Source: Larix kaempferi
Lineage: Eukaryota; Streptophyta; Pinopsida; Pinales; Pinaceae
Length of the DNA: 64,000 bases
Reading direction: 5' to 3'
Assembly (NCBI GenBank): GCA_027924585.1
Contig: BSBM01000826.1
Coordinates: forward strand, 8,773,501-8,837,500
Part shown: positions 36,503 to 48,825 of the stretch, piece after piece
Position numbering within the stretch: the first letter of the stretch is position 1
How the letters are laid out: the number at the start of each line of letters is the position of its first letter
Program-made: the position numbers and the translations under genes
The notes under the pieces: generated by a model
The model's database searches: none
Seen by the model: the letters and a program-made list of their open reading frames with translations, nothing else
Told to the model about the DNA's origin: nothing

Positions 36503-38199
36503 TGTCACGTCCCCATTTTGGCCCCCTTTGTATTAAATCGTAAATGATGTAAATACTGATATTTAATCATGGTGAGGAGCTCAAGGCCAAGGCCCCACCA
36601 TTGATTTAGAGTTTATGTATCAGCAATTAAACTAGATGCTTATGACTCTTGTGCTAGATGGGCACAATGTAAATGAGACATCATGCAAATACGAATTTTA
36701 ATGAAAAATACCCACAACTAGCTATGCAATGCAACAAAGAGATGGGGCATGATTCTACAAGGAATAGGGTGGGAAATTATTCAAACCCTTGATCCAATGG
36801 TGTTAATCCATGTGTCAATGGGGAAACCCATAAACCACCAACTACCCATTTTGTCTCATGCACCCAATCATTTAAATCTTCCAAAGATTGGTTGGAGCAA
36901 TTATTGTCTTGGGATTGGAGAAGTATGGCAGCCAGATTTTTGTGCATGGGCAAGCCATCAACCTAAAAATCGTATTTTTGGCTTGCTGGGCAAGAAAACC
37001 CCCACGAAATGCTGCCTAAGGCAATTCCTCATGCATTACGTCCTCTCTCTCACGCAGACTAAGCTCACTGGAAGTTATCCTCACGTTTTTCACCATAACC
37101 CTGCGTTTTTCCATGCCCAGGAACTCGTTTTTGGTATTTTGCAGCAGCTGGGGAAGGAGGGACGCGATTTTGGACTGAGGGAGAGGTCGTTTTTTCCCTT
37201 GGGGCATTTTTCTGGAATGGGTTGTTCTCCTAGTCGAATTTTCCTAGTTTCCAATTCGTTTTGAGTCTACCCACGTTTTTCTGAAGCTCAGGAAACCCCA
37301 CCTCATGCATTCCACTGTTGAAACGTTTTTCTTATGCTCAGCAAGTGTAGTTTTGCTGTTATGAGAATCCTTGTTTGATTTGAACCTGTAAGCAAGAAAT
37401 TGGAGTGGTAGTGGACAGAATAAGCTTGAGAAGCCTAGTGTAGGGAGTAACCTCTCCAGAAGATCAAGAGGGCTGGCTAATTTTCTATGCACACCCTTAG
37501 AGCACTAGAAAGGAAGGTATGGCTTGAGGGACTGTGTGGCAGTGAAGAGAATACTTCCTGGTGTTGGTTGTGTAGGCATTGTGAGTGCCAAGCTGAATAG
37601 ATCTGGGATGGGTACCCATAGCTCTGTGGTTGAGCTCACTAGATTAGCAATTCTTCCTTTCCATCTCCTAGCAGCCTGATAAACCCAATTGTAGATTGGC
37701 TTGGCTCATCTTGGTGTATGCTTGGCTATGTGTGAGTCTGTTGTTCCCTGGTTCCTTGTCGAGATCATGCCCAGCTCAGGGGTGGCAGTGGTGCTGAGAG
37801 ATTGAGGAGCACACTGGCCTACGGTTGGGTGGAACATTGCAGTTGCATAGCCAGTTGCTTGGGGCTACTGTTATAAGATAAGTATTCTCCTGTATATTCT
37901 TGCAATTATTTAATTGATGGATATCTGAATGTATGGTGATGGTGTAAATGATGTTGCTTCCGCTGTGTTAACAAAATAGTTATGCATCTACATTTCTCTA
38001 TTATATGATGTGAATGCTTATGTAATAAGTTCATGGGACTAGATGCCCAGTTTAGTATCACGTTCGTTCTGCACTTTCATATGTATATGTATATTTTCAT
38101 TTTTAATTTGAATGTTTGTTTACTATGTATGGGGCTGGATGCCCGGTTTAACCTCACGATCCTCTCCATCTAGCTGGAATGATGGGAGGGGACGTGACA
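36503..38199. mobile_element. Solo LTR, 1697 bp, absent from copy A1
   Basis: Ends TGTCACGTCCCC and GGGGACGTGACA are a perfect 12-bp inverted repeat beginning TG and ending CA, with a 5-bp duplication TGTAT. The unoccupied site is seen in copy A1 at about 240-250, so insertion followed the A1/A2 duplication. TGTCACGTCCCC-type ends are common in plant gypsy LTRs. No gag or pol frame is inside, and the 171-codon frame 36749-37264 resembles nothing I know. An alternative is an 11-bp TIR element with a 7-bp duplication ATGTATT. I prefer the LTR reading. Confidence 0.8.
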
Positions 38200-38204
38200 T
38201 GTAT

Positions 38205-38300
38205 TCTCTAATTTTGGGTGGATCCCACCCTCATAGTTCAACTTCTTGTATTATAAAGTCATCAAACTTCTTGTCCTGCCAATATTGAACATGGCTTGTC
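38205..38300. repeat. Right end of copia LTR repeat, continued (copy A2)
   Basis: Continues the LTR interrupted by the solo LTR and ends tattgaaca at about 38291. It is followed by sequence that matches 335 onward in copy A1 (gtcgatactaggg). Confidence 0.6.
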
Positions 38301-38780
38301 GATACTAGGGAATCCATACAGTTAGCGACGTCCTATTACAAACCAATTCGTGAGAATAGAACCATTTGTTGGGGCAAAATAAAGACTGATGTCCTTTTGC
38401 AAGGGACAACAAAGGGTGCCACTATATTCTAGTGTGCTAGCAATTTCAATCTCCCAAATGAGAAGCTCTCATCCGAAGCACAACCAAGAACTGTGTAAAA
38501 TAAATTAGAGGGTTAAATATAGGTATAAAACAATTATTTCTCATGTTCATGATACTACGACATAGATTTACGAGACAAGTTTAACCATAGATGTACAATG
38601 AAAAGAACAAAAATCATTACACATCACATGCACATAAAATTTAAGGGGCCCAATAATATTTATTCATATTAATCAATAGATCTCTGATACAATACATCTG
38701 TATGGATCTAAATTTTCAACCGACTATCTACAGGAATTCCTATCATGGAGTTACATGTATCAACAAAACCAATGACCCGA
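38301..38780. other. Non-coding part of block A2
   Basis: Matches about 330-790 of copy A1 with scattered changes. No coding frame or site was recognised. Confidence 0.5.
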
Positions 38781-39200
38781 TTACATAGCCCATAACCCAA
38801 ACTTAGAGAAGAGACTATCTTCGAAAAAAATCGAATTTGTTACTTCTTTTCTACTTCCTTCCTTGTCTTCTTCTTCGATTATCTTCTTTCTACTCTCGCT
38901 TGTCTCATGTCCTTTAAATAGTTGCAGGAGCAGACCCAAAATAGTTGCGGTTGTTGGTTTCTTATGCAACTTCCACATTGTATCATATGTGCTATCTTCC
39001 ATGATTACTACCCTTTCCAAAAACAAAGGAGCCAACATGTAGTTAATATCATGCCAGGGCTCCCACAGACCTTGTTGTGTGCTACCTCCTACTAGATTGG
39101 TACCTTTTTCAAGTAGGAGTATTGTTTCCCCCCAAGAGTTTGTGAACCTATTCCATCTTGGATTTAAGGTAAGGGATGTGATGAATGCTACCACATGCAC
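38781..39200 (-). CDS. Unidentified 139-codon ORF, copy A2
   Basis: Open frame beginning MHVVAFITSLTLN and ending FEDSLFSKFGLWAM, with a Lys/Glu-rich segment (RKKIIEEEDKEGSRKE) before the end. Its A1 counterpart at 792-1209 is broken into two frames. I do not recognise a domain. It lies upstream of nothing obvious and could be a fragment of a larger transposon-encoded protein, so treat it as hypothetical. Confidence 0.3.
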   Translation of the reverse strand: MHVVAFITSLTLNPRWNRFTNSWGETILLLEKGTNLVGGSTQQGLWEPWHDINYMLAPLFLERVVIMEDSTYDTMWKLHKKPTTATILGLLLQLFKGHETSESRKKIIEEEDKEGSRKEVTNSIFFEDSLFSKFGLWAM

Positions 39201-39299
39201 TTAGTTGGGTAGACTTTTAGTTTATTTAATTGGGAGATATACATACCCTAACCTATTTCTACAAAGCATGATTAGAGTTTTGTGGTTGATAGTGTAGTT

Positions 39300-41345
39300 G
39301 AGTCATTTCTCATGATCAATCATTGAAATATGTTATCAATGCTTGAGATGCATATTTTTGGTTGGATGAGATGTAGGCCATCTCATATTGACAAGGTATA
39401 GTAGTTTGTACAATCTTGTATGCATAAATGATCTTTAATAATTATTAATTGTTTTTTTTAATACATCTAGAATCAATGCATTAATTAATATTTTTTTTTA
39501 TAAAATGGTTTTTATTAAATGCAGGGTTTATCTATATTGAATGAGCAAGTTACTAGTGCATATTTGAATTATTGTTCACATAGGAAATCTAGTTAGTATA
39601 TGGTTGATTTCTATAAGTATATAGTTAGTATATGGTTAATATAAGGCTAAATTATGGTTATTTCATTTTAACATTATTTGTATCTCTCATTCAAATTGTA
39701 TGGAATAAAGGAAAGGGTGTTGCTAATGTTTTCCACCCCTTTTTAAGCATGAGCTCATAGTATGCTCATAGTCTACCCTAATTCTCTACATATCCTATTA
39801 GAAATTTATGAGCTCAACTTAAACATATAGTTGATGAGGTAAAATTTAAGTCACAATTTAAGTATTGAGGTTCTTCCACTATCGAACATATGATATATCA
39901 TTTTTGTGATTATCTATGTAGAGTAAGTCATTAATCTATTACCCATATGGAAAAGTATTAGTCAAGATTAATAAATTTCGAGTGATTTTAGAATGCTCAA
40001 CTTATTACTCATTGCATCATATTGCTCATTGAAACTAACAAAATGGATCACATAGCATCAATCATCACCTTGGGGGATTTCACCTTGTAACTAAGACTTC
40101 AATTCATTTTTTGAATCAATTCAAGCAAATCCAAATTATAGATCAATATTTGGAATACTTATTATAGTATGTATCTATTAATATGATTTGCTACAAAGTT
40201 CTGAGTGGGTTGTTGATGTTGTACTGATGTCGTCACATGAGTGAGAAGCAACACTTCATCCACATATAGATGGGGACCCATTAACAATCCTAGGATTTGT
40301 TTTGTAAAATCCTATGCCTTCTACTCAAAATGAAATCACATATACACAACTTACTATAGACTTGATGTAGATGACTTGATCCATCTAGTTAAAGTTTGAA
40401 AATATTGTCAATTCATAAATTTTATACTTTAACAATTTTCACTAGATCTTAAATTCTAATTGTTTTTCAATGCACTTGAAGGTATTTTTATGACTGATTT
40501 TGATGTTTTATGAGTGGCCTAGCATAGATGGTGGATGGATTTCCTAGTCATTAAGCTAGCGGTGATAGAAGATTTAGATTGCACGAGTGGTTCAATGCCA
40601 TTTTAGTATTTTTAACCTAGTAAATTGATAATATACTAAATTTCAATTGACTATATATGAACTTTCATATAATTTGTATGAACTTTATCATTACGATTTA
40701 GACATTTTAATGAGTAATGATGTATTTTATTAGTATTGATAAGTGTGGACTATAACAAAAATAATTTAAAATTTAAAAAAATCAAATATTTTTTAACATT
40801 ATTTTATGGCATATTACATTCTTAAATTGAATTTTCATGTATGTTTTTACTATAATTTAAGAAATAGTTTTGAATAGTGATTTTATATTTTCATATTTGT
40901 TTTCAAATTTTTTTATTTATTTATATTAATATTAAATCTATTCATAAGAAAATTTGATAATAGGAAATTTGATTTAAGTTTTTTTAATGTTTAAATTAGA
41001 TTTAATTTAATATGTAATTATTTAATTTTATTTTGTATTTTTAAGTATTTTATGATTTTATTTATAACATATATGTTTTCCAATACTTATTATTACATAT
41101 ATTTATTATTTAAATAGTTTTGTATATCTAACCTTACATATATTTATTATTTATATGTATTTTTTCTTAAAAAATAAATTTTATTTATCCAACTGAAACA
41201 AAATTACATTCTGTATATACATATATTCAAAAACATGTATACTTATCATTTGATATATTTATTATTTAAATGTTTTTTTTTATAAAAAAATAAATTTTAT
41301 TTATCCAACTAAAAACAAAATTACATTATGTATATACATATATTC
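39300..41345. repeat. Non-coding AT-rich flank of AP2/ERF copy 2
   Basis: Close match to 1313-3330. No genes seen; long A/T runs from 40700 onward. Confidence 0.6.
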
Positions 41346-41352
41346 AGAAACA

Positions 41353-41700
41353 TGTATTAGTATAGGGAAACCTGTCATAACTGTTTTGCTTCACAAAAAA
41401 GTTTAAATACAAACATAACAAACATTACAGAGACATGTATTACTGTTTGCTTCACAAAAAAGCTTAAATACAAACATAACAAACATTACAGAGACATGTA
41501 TTACTGTAGGAAACCTGTAATAACTGTTTTGCTTCACAAAAAAGTTTAAAGACAAACATTACAGTTTTACAGTTACACTGTTGCATTTTGTAAAAGCATT
41601 TGTTACATTTTGTAAAAGCATGCATACAGTTCAGTACAATATCCAATACCCAAAATTGTTGCATTTTCTAAAAGCATGCATACAGTTCCGTACAATATCC
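41353..41700. repeat. Tandem repeats downstream of AP2/ERF copy 2
   Basis: Three units starting acatgtatta (41353, about 41432 and about 41492), the middle one shortened, against two units in copy 1, followed by gcatacagttc motifs near 41621 and 41675. The array length differs between the duplicates. Confidence 0.6.
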
Positions 41701-41759
41701 AAGACCCAAAATTATCTGAAGCTAAACAAACACGGAGATTTGAATCGAACCCAAAGGAA

Positions 41760-42761
41760 TCAGAAGCCCCACATTGAACCGAATGGATCATCAGAGTCCC
41801 AAATGAAGGGATCGAACCCAAAGGAATCAGAAGCTTTTTCCAAGTGATCCATAGTCTCCATGGTTTTTTCCAAGTGATCCTTCCTGGCTTTTTCCAAATC
41901 CCAATTAAAGTCTGGAAATGGTGGTACCTGATCATCCCTCAGAGTCATGGACGCCGCGGCCGCATGTCGTTTGCAGCGATCGTCCGGCGGTTGTAATTTT
42001 GTTGTAACAGGCAGTCCCTCCAAGGAAAAAAGACCGCTGGCGAGGTCTTCATGTACGTTGCTGGTGTAATGCTGCATCGATGTTGCAGGAAGCAGAATTG
42101 CACCACTGACTTGAAAACCAGACAGAGGCTGCATCGTTGCCGCGACGTTCAAAGCCTGCTCGCTGTTCATTGCCGATTGAGGCAATGCAAGCTGGTGCAG
42201 GTTTTGATTGTTTGTCTGTATGGATGTTGCACGCAGTAGCATTGCACCACCCAAGATGGGATTGACTTGAACAGCTGCGCCAGATTGGTTGAAACTCGAG
42301 AGCCAAAAAGGTTGTTGGGGTTGGGTTAGGGTTTGGGGGTCCGGGCAAGGATTTAGGGTCGGCGGGCATGGAAGAAGGGGTCCGAGAGTGGTCGAGTCAG
42401 AGGAAACTGGAGAGCAGTCATGGCGGTAAGAAGGTGGGTGGAGATCATTGAGATGAGCTCGGGATCCATTCAGCTGAACTGGGGATCCATTCAATGCAAA
42501 GGCCGCTTGCTCATAGGCAAGGGCGGCATCTTGGGCAGTACCGAATGTGCCAAGCCATTTCCGAGTCCTCTTGATCCCGGGCATCTTGGGCACTGTGATT
42601 TCAGCAACCCATTTCCCCGAGACACGCTGGTGGACTCCTTTGAAATTGAATTTGTTATTATCTGGTCCGCTTTTGCCTTTGCGTTTCCGATTTTCGATCC
42701 CGAGTAGGAGCGGTGTCTGCGCTCTCACAATTTCCTCAGCACGACTCTCTTCGGCTGCCAT
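41760..42761 (-). CDS. DREB2-like AP2/ERF transcription factor, copy 2
   Basis: Intact single-exon frame of 333 codons, nearly identical to 3712-4719. The AP2 domain is almost unchanged ([16 protein letters not shown]; His replaces Arg in the VRQR motif that opens the domain, a position involved in DNA contact in the family). [14 protein letters not shown] and RAHLNDL are conserved, as are the basic DREB2-type stretch before the domain and the Asp/Phe/Trp-rich C-terminus (DPFIWDSDDPF...MWGF). A two-residue net length difference lies in the Pro/Ser-rich middle. It keeps the TATA box and the promoter repeat. The Arg-to-His change could weaken DNA binding. Expression would have to be tested. Confidence 0.9.
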   Translation of the reverse strand: MAAEESRAEEIVRAQTPLLLGIENRKRKGKSGPDNNKFNFKGVHQRVSGKWVAEITVPKMPGIKRTRKWLGTFGTAQDAALAYEQAAFALNGSPVQLNGSRAHLNDLHPPSYRHDCSPVSSDSTTLGPLLPCPPTLNPCPDPQTLTQPQQPFWLSSFNQSGAAVQVNPILGGAMLLRATSIQTNNQNLHQLALPQSAMNSEQALNVAATMQPLSGFQVSGAILLPATSMQHYTSNVHEDLASGLFSLEGLPVTTKLQPPDDRCKRHAAAASMTLRDDQVPPFPDFNWDLEKARKDHLEKTMETMDHLEKASDSFGFDPFIWDSDDPFGSMWGF

Positions 42762-42838
42762 ATTGAAGTATTTTCCCTTATGCCTCTCAATTGTATAGTA
42801 AGCTAAAATCGTTAGTAAAGAACCACTAGTCGGGCTGC

Positions 42839-42846
42839 ATTTTATA
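42839..42846 (-). promoter_or_regulatory. TATA box of AP2/ERF copy 2
   Basis: Minus strand TATAAAAT, 78-85 bp above the ATG at 42761, in the same position as in copy 1. Confidence 0.65.
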
Positions 42847-43631
42847 GATTAGCCAGCCTGCTTTCTCATATCGCCATCGTATGAATGAAAGGGTTGACGA
42901 TGTCAATTGTGATAAGCCGTAGTGGGTGCGGTTCATTACTCATAATTAATGTAATTTAGGGTTATTTATCATTAATGTAATTAGATTCCTTGGCACAGTT
43001 AACCGGATCATTACAAGCCCATTACAAGCCCGTTGAACTTAATGAGATGAGTTAGCCGACCTAATTTCTCATATCCCCTCGTATGAACAAAAGGGTTTGA
43101 AGCCATAGTGGAATTAATGCTATCCATCCAGTTTTGCACGGGTTATTGGAAATCAAAATCTATTTGGTTTTTCAGTTAATTCCTTACAGAGCTGTGGTTA
43201 CAACCCTGGTTCTTCTTTTTCCCACAAGCATTTTTTCTTGATGATATTTTTCTTTTCATACGCATTGAAACGCATTCGTTTGACTTTGAAAGGATCATGT
43301 TGGATGAAATTTGAATTTATGGAAGAATGGAACAATATATTGAATTGAATTCTAATTTACACTTTATTCTAATTTTATATTATTTAATATTGGATCTATG
43401 AATTTATAAAGTATCTTTCTATTAACATGATAGAGACACACTTAAAATGGATCTATGAGAGCATCAAAACCAAAACAATAATGTTGCTGAAAAACTAAAA
43501 TTACCAAATTGAAATCATGTTATCTAATTATTTTCTTAAATGTTAATATGATCAAATTTGTAAATTTTAATAAAGTAATAATCATGTTAGTGATAATACA
43601 TGTGATTTAAAATTAGATGGATGTTAAATCA

Positions 43632-43794
43632 AGATCCAAATCATAGGCTCTATCAAGAGCCTAGAGGAGGATCAAATCTCCTGAGGTGCAAACCTCTCCT
43701 CGAAAAGCTCTGTGAGTGCAATACGTGAGAAGAGGTTTGCACCTTCGGAGATTTGATCCCTCTTCGCGCTTGATAGAGCCTAGGATTTATATCT
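43632..43794. repeat. Long hairpin between AP2/ERF and Helitron, copy 2
   Basis: Arms 43632-43701 and 43727-43794 correspond to 5576-5736, with several mismatches and small indels added. The pairing is weaker than in copy 1 but still extensive (gatcaaatctcc, ggtgcaaacctct). Confidence 0.7.
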
Positions 43795-43982
43795 AGGCTC
43801 GTTCTAGTAGTGGACGGAGACACAAAACCGGAGTTTGATGATCATTGTGAGGAACACGTTAAGTTGAAAACACTTATAGAATTATGAGGATCATCATAAT
43901 GTAAGTAATAGGTATGAGTAAATTGTTAAAGAAGAAAATAGAGACAATAATTTTGTATGCAATAAATAAATGAAAATATGGT

Positions 43983-46900
43983 TCACATCGTGATCATTCT
44001 CAATCTATCTTCTTCATCTTTTCTTATCTTCACACCTAGTAGTTTTGACATTTTCTCATATCGATCATATGAGAATGGAGGTTGAAATCGTAGACCTGCC
44101 AAATCCTTAACTCGATATATTGCTATAAATGTCATACCATGCCTCTCATGCTTTCCAATATTAATAGTAGCTTTCTCCAATGTCAATCCTTGTTACTTAT
44201 GGATTGTTAAACCCCAAGCAAGTTTCAATGGAAGTTGTTTTTTATCCACATAATTATCAAATTTTATTAAAACATGCATGGGTGGTTCTGGAGGCGAACT
44301 TCCAGGGTTATATACAATTTGTTGTATAACTCCAAGAGCACCATTGACGAATCCTGCATGAGTCGAGAGGTTTGATGTGGGCATTACCCTTGCTCCTATG
44401 GCTATAAGTAATTCAAGTTCCAACCCTTCTTCATCTCCTTCCATAGAATAGTTGCTTCTTACAGATGTAGCAATATTGGTCGCAATGGGACAGTTTAGGC
44501 TTCTTATTAAATGCTTGTTATCATAGTTTACATCATCATTTCTCGCAAACAAATGTATCGCCTTATCGAAGGAATTTTCATTGTAGCATGTAGGCAAGTA
44601 TCTATACGAGTCATTGGTAATTTCCAATCCTCTATTTTTTGAATTGCATCTCTAATATTCATCTACAAATTACGAAAATATATTTGTTCATTGCTTTGTC
44701 CATTTTGTCGAAACACAGTATCAAGGGTCACAACTGTTGTGAATGTGTTCCACAATTCTTTTGCAATACCTTCCGATGCATATACATGCTTATCCATGAC
44801 AGGTGGCAATTGCCCCAAATCATCGACCAATATAATTGATCTTCCACCAAAAGGTATATTAGCATTTTGTGGGAAGGCTTGGAGAAGTCTTGAATCTATT
44901 ATGATTAATAGACTTTTTCCCATAAAACTTATTTCATCGATCAAAATATATTTAACATTCTTCAACTCTTCTTGTAAGTGAATTAAAATCGGTTCTCGTA
45001 AATGATCAATTTCTTTGATTGGTATGTGAAGTGCAGAATGAACTATTATTGCATTTCTGTTGAACGCTTCCACCCCTATTGGAGCTAGAAGAAGTAATGG
45101 AATTTTCCCTGGATGCGAGAGATTTTCGAGTGTATTTTTAATGGATCCAATCAAATATGACTTTCTGGTACCTGCAGCTCCTTGGATTATCATGCGTAGT
45201 GGATCAACACCCATTCTATAATGCTCAAGGATAACATCGTATGCTATTCTTTGCTTATTCCCCAAACTATCAATTGAGTAGTACTTTGCATGTTGATTAG
45301 TAGAAATGTTTTTCAATTTTCTCATATGAGAGATTAAATGAATTGCACGACTCGAGCTCTCTTCATCTACAAAAGCAGTGTTCCAATCATTCATACGATC
45401 AATATCCCTATGTCCAAGCATCTCAAAGTCATTATAATTTATAAATTGATTTTTATACAATCCACATATGATCTCCCATTCATGCTACGTGGAATATCTT
45501 TGTGGAATTGGATGTTCTTCTTCTTCGTCGGCCTCAACTCGACTATCCGTAGGCATAGTTTTGTGATCAACATGCCAAGGTATATATTGCAAATTTTGCC
45601 AATTCTGTACTATTTCATCAGATGTTTTCCCTATATATTTTCGAAAGTCACAAAAGGTCTTGTACAAAACCAACTCGGACCAACAGAATTCGATGAACTT
45701 CTCATATTTTCGATCAGGAATAGAGTTAAATTTAGGAAACACGCATACAATGGATGCATTCCTTCGCAGTGACCATTTTTCTCCCTATCTACATTTGTTA
45801 GATGACCAATTTTTTGCTACATCTATTAATGTAAGTTGCTCCATATTCTCAGGTCGCTTAGTATATGCATCAATCAGAGAATTATCATTGTCAACATTAT
45901 ATGTATCAACTTGTACTTGTTTGAAAACCTTCATACCAACATTTAGAACCACAAAACGACGGCAACATTCTGAAAGAGGAAGCTCTAGAAGCAAATGGCA
46001 TGTCTCTTGTGCACCAATGTTCCTATCAACACTGGATTCACAAAACAAACTTTTATATGCACGTGCTGCAGGTTCATTTGGATTCTTGATAGAAGACACC
46101 TGCATCAACATATTGTGGAAAGTTTCAGATCTTTTTTCTGATATTTAGCAACGTATTTTTCTATGTAATTAATAACCACGCACTTGAAAAGTAGAGACTT
46201 CCAATCTATATTTTCCCTCCACATCATTAGTGTTTCACGATCGTGTGTATTCACTCGCTCATCATTTCGTCTAGGTTCATACTTTTTTTCTCCTTGTTCA
46301 TCAATGTAAAGTTTTGACTGGTCACATAGATCCCATGGTGCGTGGTACCGAGATACCATTTTTCCTCCCTTCTTTCAAAGAAAACTTCTCTCATTGCAAG
46401 TAATATGACACTCAACACAGTTAAGAAGTTCTGCATAAGAACTCATTGGATCCGATTGAAATATTTGTTCTATGCCTTTCATCGAAGGATGATCATCTAC
46501 ATTATCTCCAATTTGAATCTTTGATTGATGTCCCTCACATGGATTTATTGCATGCACACATGTGTCGAAATATTTTTTTGTAAATATAACTTCACTAGGT
46601 TCATCCCAATTCAGAGTGTCCATGTTGGGAGCATTTTTTAACCAAAGAAACCCATGGACATGAGGAGATCCACGATGTTTCCATTCGTAGCGACTGTAAT
46701 AATCTGTAGTTTGATGAAAATGTTCGAAAACCTCTTCCCAAAACATTGTATGTCTCAAGTGCATATAATGTGCCATGATGTGAGAATTATCAATTACATT
46801 TTGATGTCGCCATTTTCTCGCTTCACGTGGATCTGTAGGACTTGATTAGGCAATTGCATATCTGTTGCACTTAGTGCGAAGAATATTGTCGGACAACCTA

Positions 46901-48825
46901 TCTGTTGAATCAAGTCAGATAAATCTTGAGGACACTTGCTCCAATATCACATGTACCTCTTAATACCATTCCAAATCTCATTAATATTTCTCCCAATCTT
47001 GAATTTGGAATATTTTGTAAATGTTGTCGTAACTCCTCCATTGTTGTTGGTAGTTCACTAATATTTTTTTTGACAAAGACTGTTGAGGAAGCTTGAGCAC
47101 GATGTCTCATGATGATATTTAGTAAAAAAATCTGAAGTGAGAGTGCCTTCCAAATCTGTTATCATGATATCTAAGAAGATGTTTTGCATACTCATGTAGA
47201 TGGAAATTTCGCAATCACGGTTGTAACCAATCAGCCTCTCCTTTACCGAACAATGCTGGAAATGCCATATCAAATAATCCAAGAGTGTTATACTCGTTAA
47301 TCGGAGATGAGCCAATGCCAATCTAGTTAAGCACATCAGTAGATTCATCATGTTCGTTATTTTCATTGAGATTAAGGTTATTTTCCCATGCTCTGATAAT
47401 TTCTATTTCTCATGGTGCACTTGGAAGCCTTGATGCAAAAGAAGTTGTTTGTAAACCATCTAACATGTCATCAACTTCTTGTATTCCTTCCAACATTGCA
47501 AATTCTGTGTCGTTGTCAATATCAGGAAGAGTAATAGAATTAAGCATATGTGAGATACTTGTTGCATTTTCAGGTAACTCTTCTACTGCATCATTATCAA
47601 CTCGAACATCTCGATAGTATGGATCATTTTGAATCTTATATAATAATGCATCCATAACTCTTTGTTTTCTAACAGTGAAATCATAACTGGATCCTTGTCA
47701 TCCTTTTTTTCGCACAATGACCATTAAGTCCAAGTTGTTAATATGTCGTGGCAATGTCTTAGCAACATATTTAATCTCTTGTGAGAAACTAATGGTGTGT
47801 CCTCGATATTTGTATTGTCCACCTATTGAATGCATCACGTGCAAAATTGGACTTGCACGTGCTATCAACATCTCTTCAACTTGTCTAAGATCTTGAAGGA
47901 CATGCGGTTGAGTTCGTGGATCCATATAGTTCTTAGTCGAGAATCTGTGATTAGATCTCTCCCTTAGACATCGCACACACATTGGACCTGTACCTGTATT
48001 CCAGCATATGACTCGTGGCAGACATGACACATTTGCACTTTCGCTAATTGATCAATTCATTCACGAAAATTTTGATGCATAGTATAGATTCCTTCAGATG
48101 GTACCGATATATTATCATCAATCTCAATCTCCTTATATACACGTCGATCTTTGACCGTTACATGTTGAGCATCTGCCACAGTTGATTCTATGGGTATATT
48201 AGTTGAATATTGTCTTTGTCGTTCTGCAAATTTATTTCTTTGATCTTCCAATTGCTTCAAATTTCTCTCTCAATATGCTCTTTGTCGATCAACGTTTCGT
48301 TTTCTTTGTTCTTCTCGTTCTTTTGTTGTCATTTCGTTCAATTTTCTCTTTCGAAGTTCTTTTTGTCGAATTGCGTTTTGTTTTTCTCTTTCTTCTTGAT
48401 TCTTTTGTTGTCATTTCTTTAGGTGGTACTGCTATATTAGCATTAATCCCAATGGCGTTATCTCATTCTACATTTTGTATTATTTGTTGTGTTGCAACTT
48501 GTTTTCTTTGTTCTTCCAATTGCTTCAACTTTCTTTCTTGATACACTCTTTGTCAATCAACGTTTCGTTTTCTTTGGTCTTCTTGTTCTTGTTGTGTCAA
48601 TTCGTCTAATTTTTTTTTCCGATATTCTTTTTGTCGATCTGCGTTTCATTTTCTGTGCTCTTCTTGTTCTTCTACTGTCATATCCTCCAACTTTATTTTT
48701 TGAAGTTTTTTTTGTTGTTCTTCTTTGCGTTTCAAGTCTTCTGCTCGTTCTTTTGTTGTCATTTCGTTAGATTTTTTTTCCTCTTTTTTTTCTCTCATAG
48801 CATCTTCTGCATTGACATCTTCCAT
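43983..48825 (-). pseudogene. Dead Helitron RepHel, copy 2, near full length
   Basis: Minus strand from a possible ATG at 48825: N-terminal Lys/Glu/Arg-rich coiled region with degenerate RQ.EYR..KL..L repeats (48800-48250), DUF6570-type region (48030-47400, VEEMLIARASPI, GGQYKYRGH), Helitron-like N domain (47366-46910), HUH nuclease (46776-46375, GSPHVHGFLW), two-Tyr region (about 46160, NYIEKYVAKY), then PIF1-like helicase (45460-43983) with DEIS as Walker B, GQLPPV, and the C-terminal ARVM and FQPPFSYDRYEKM motifs. About 1610 codons fits Helitrons. Lesions: Walker A has Arg for Gly (45164-45166), TAA at 44193-44195 within the TIHKSQG motif, and several shifts and stops. Both named lesions are shared with copy 1. 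Confidence 0.88.

Noticed and set aside
36749-37264. 171-codon plus-strand frame inside the 1.7 kb solo LTR
   Set aside because: It lies wholly inside an LTR-like element, has no recognisable domain and no matching copy in this window.
36497-38205. DNA transposon with 11-bp TIRs and a 7-bp duplication ATGTATT
   Set aside because: The same sequence fits a TG...CA LTR with a 5-bp duplication, the more common structure, and no transposase is present. It is kept as the weaker alternative.
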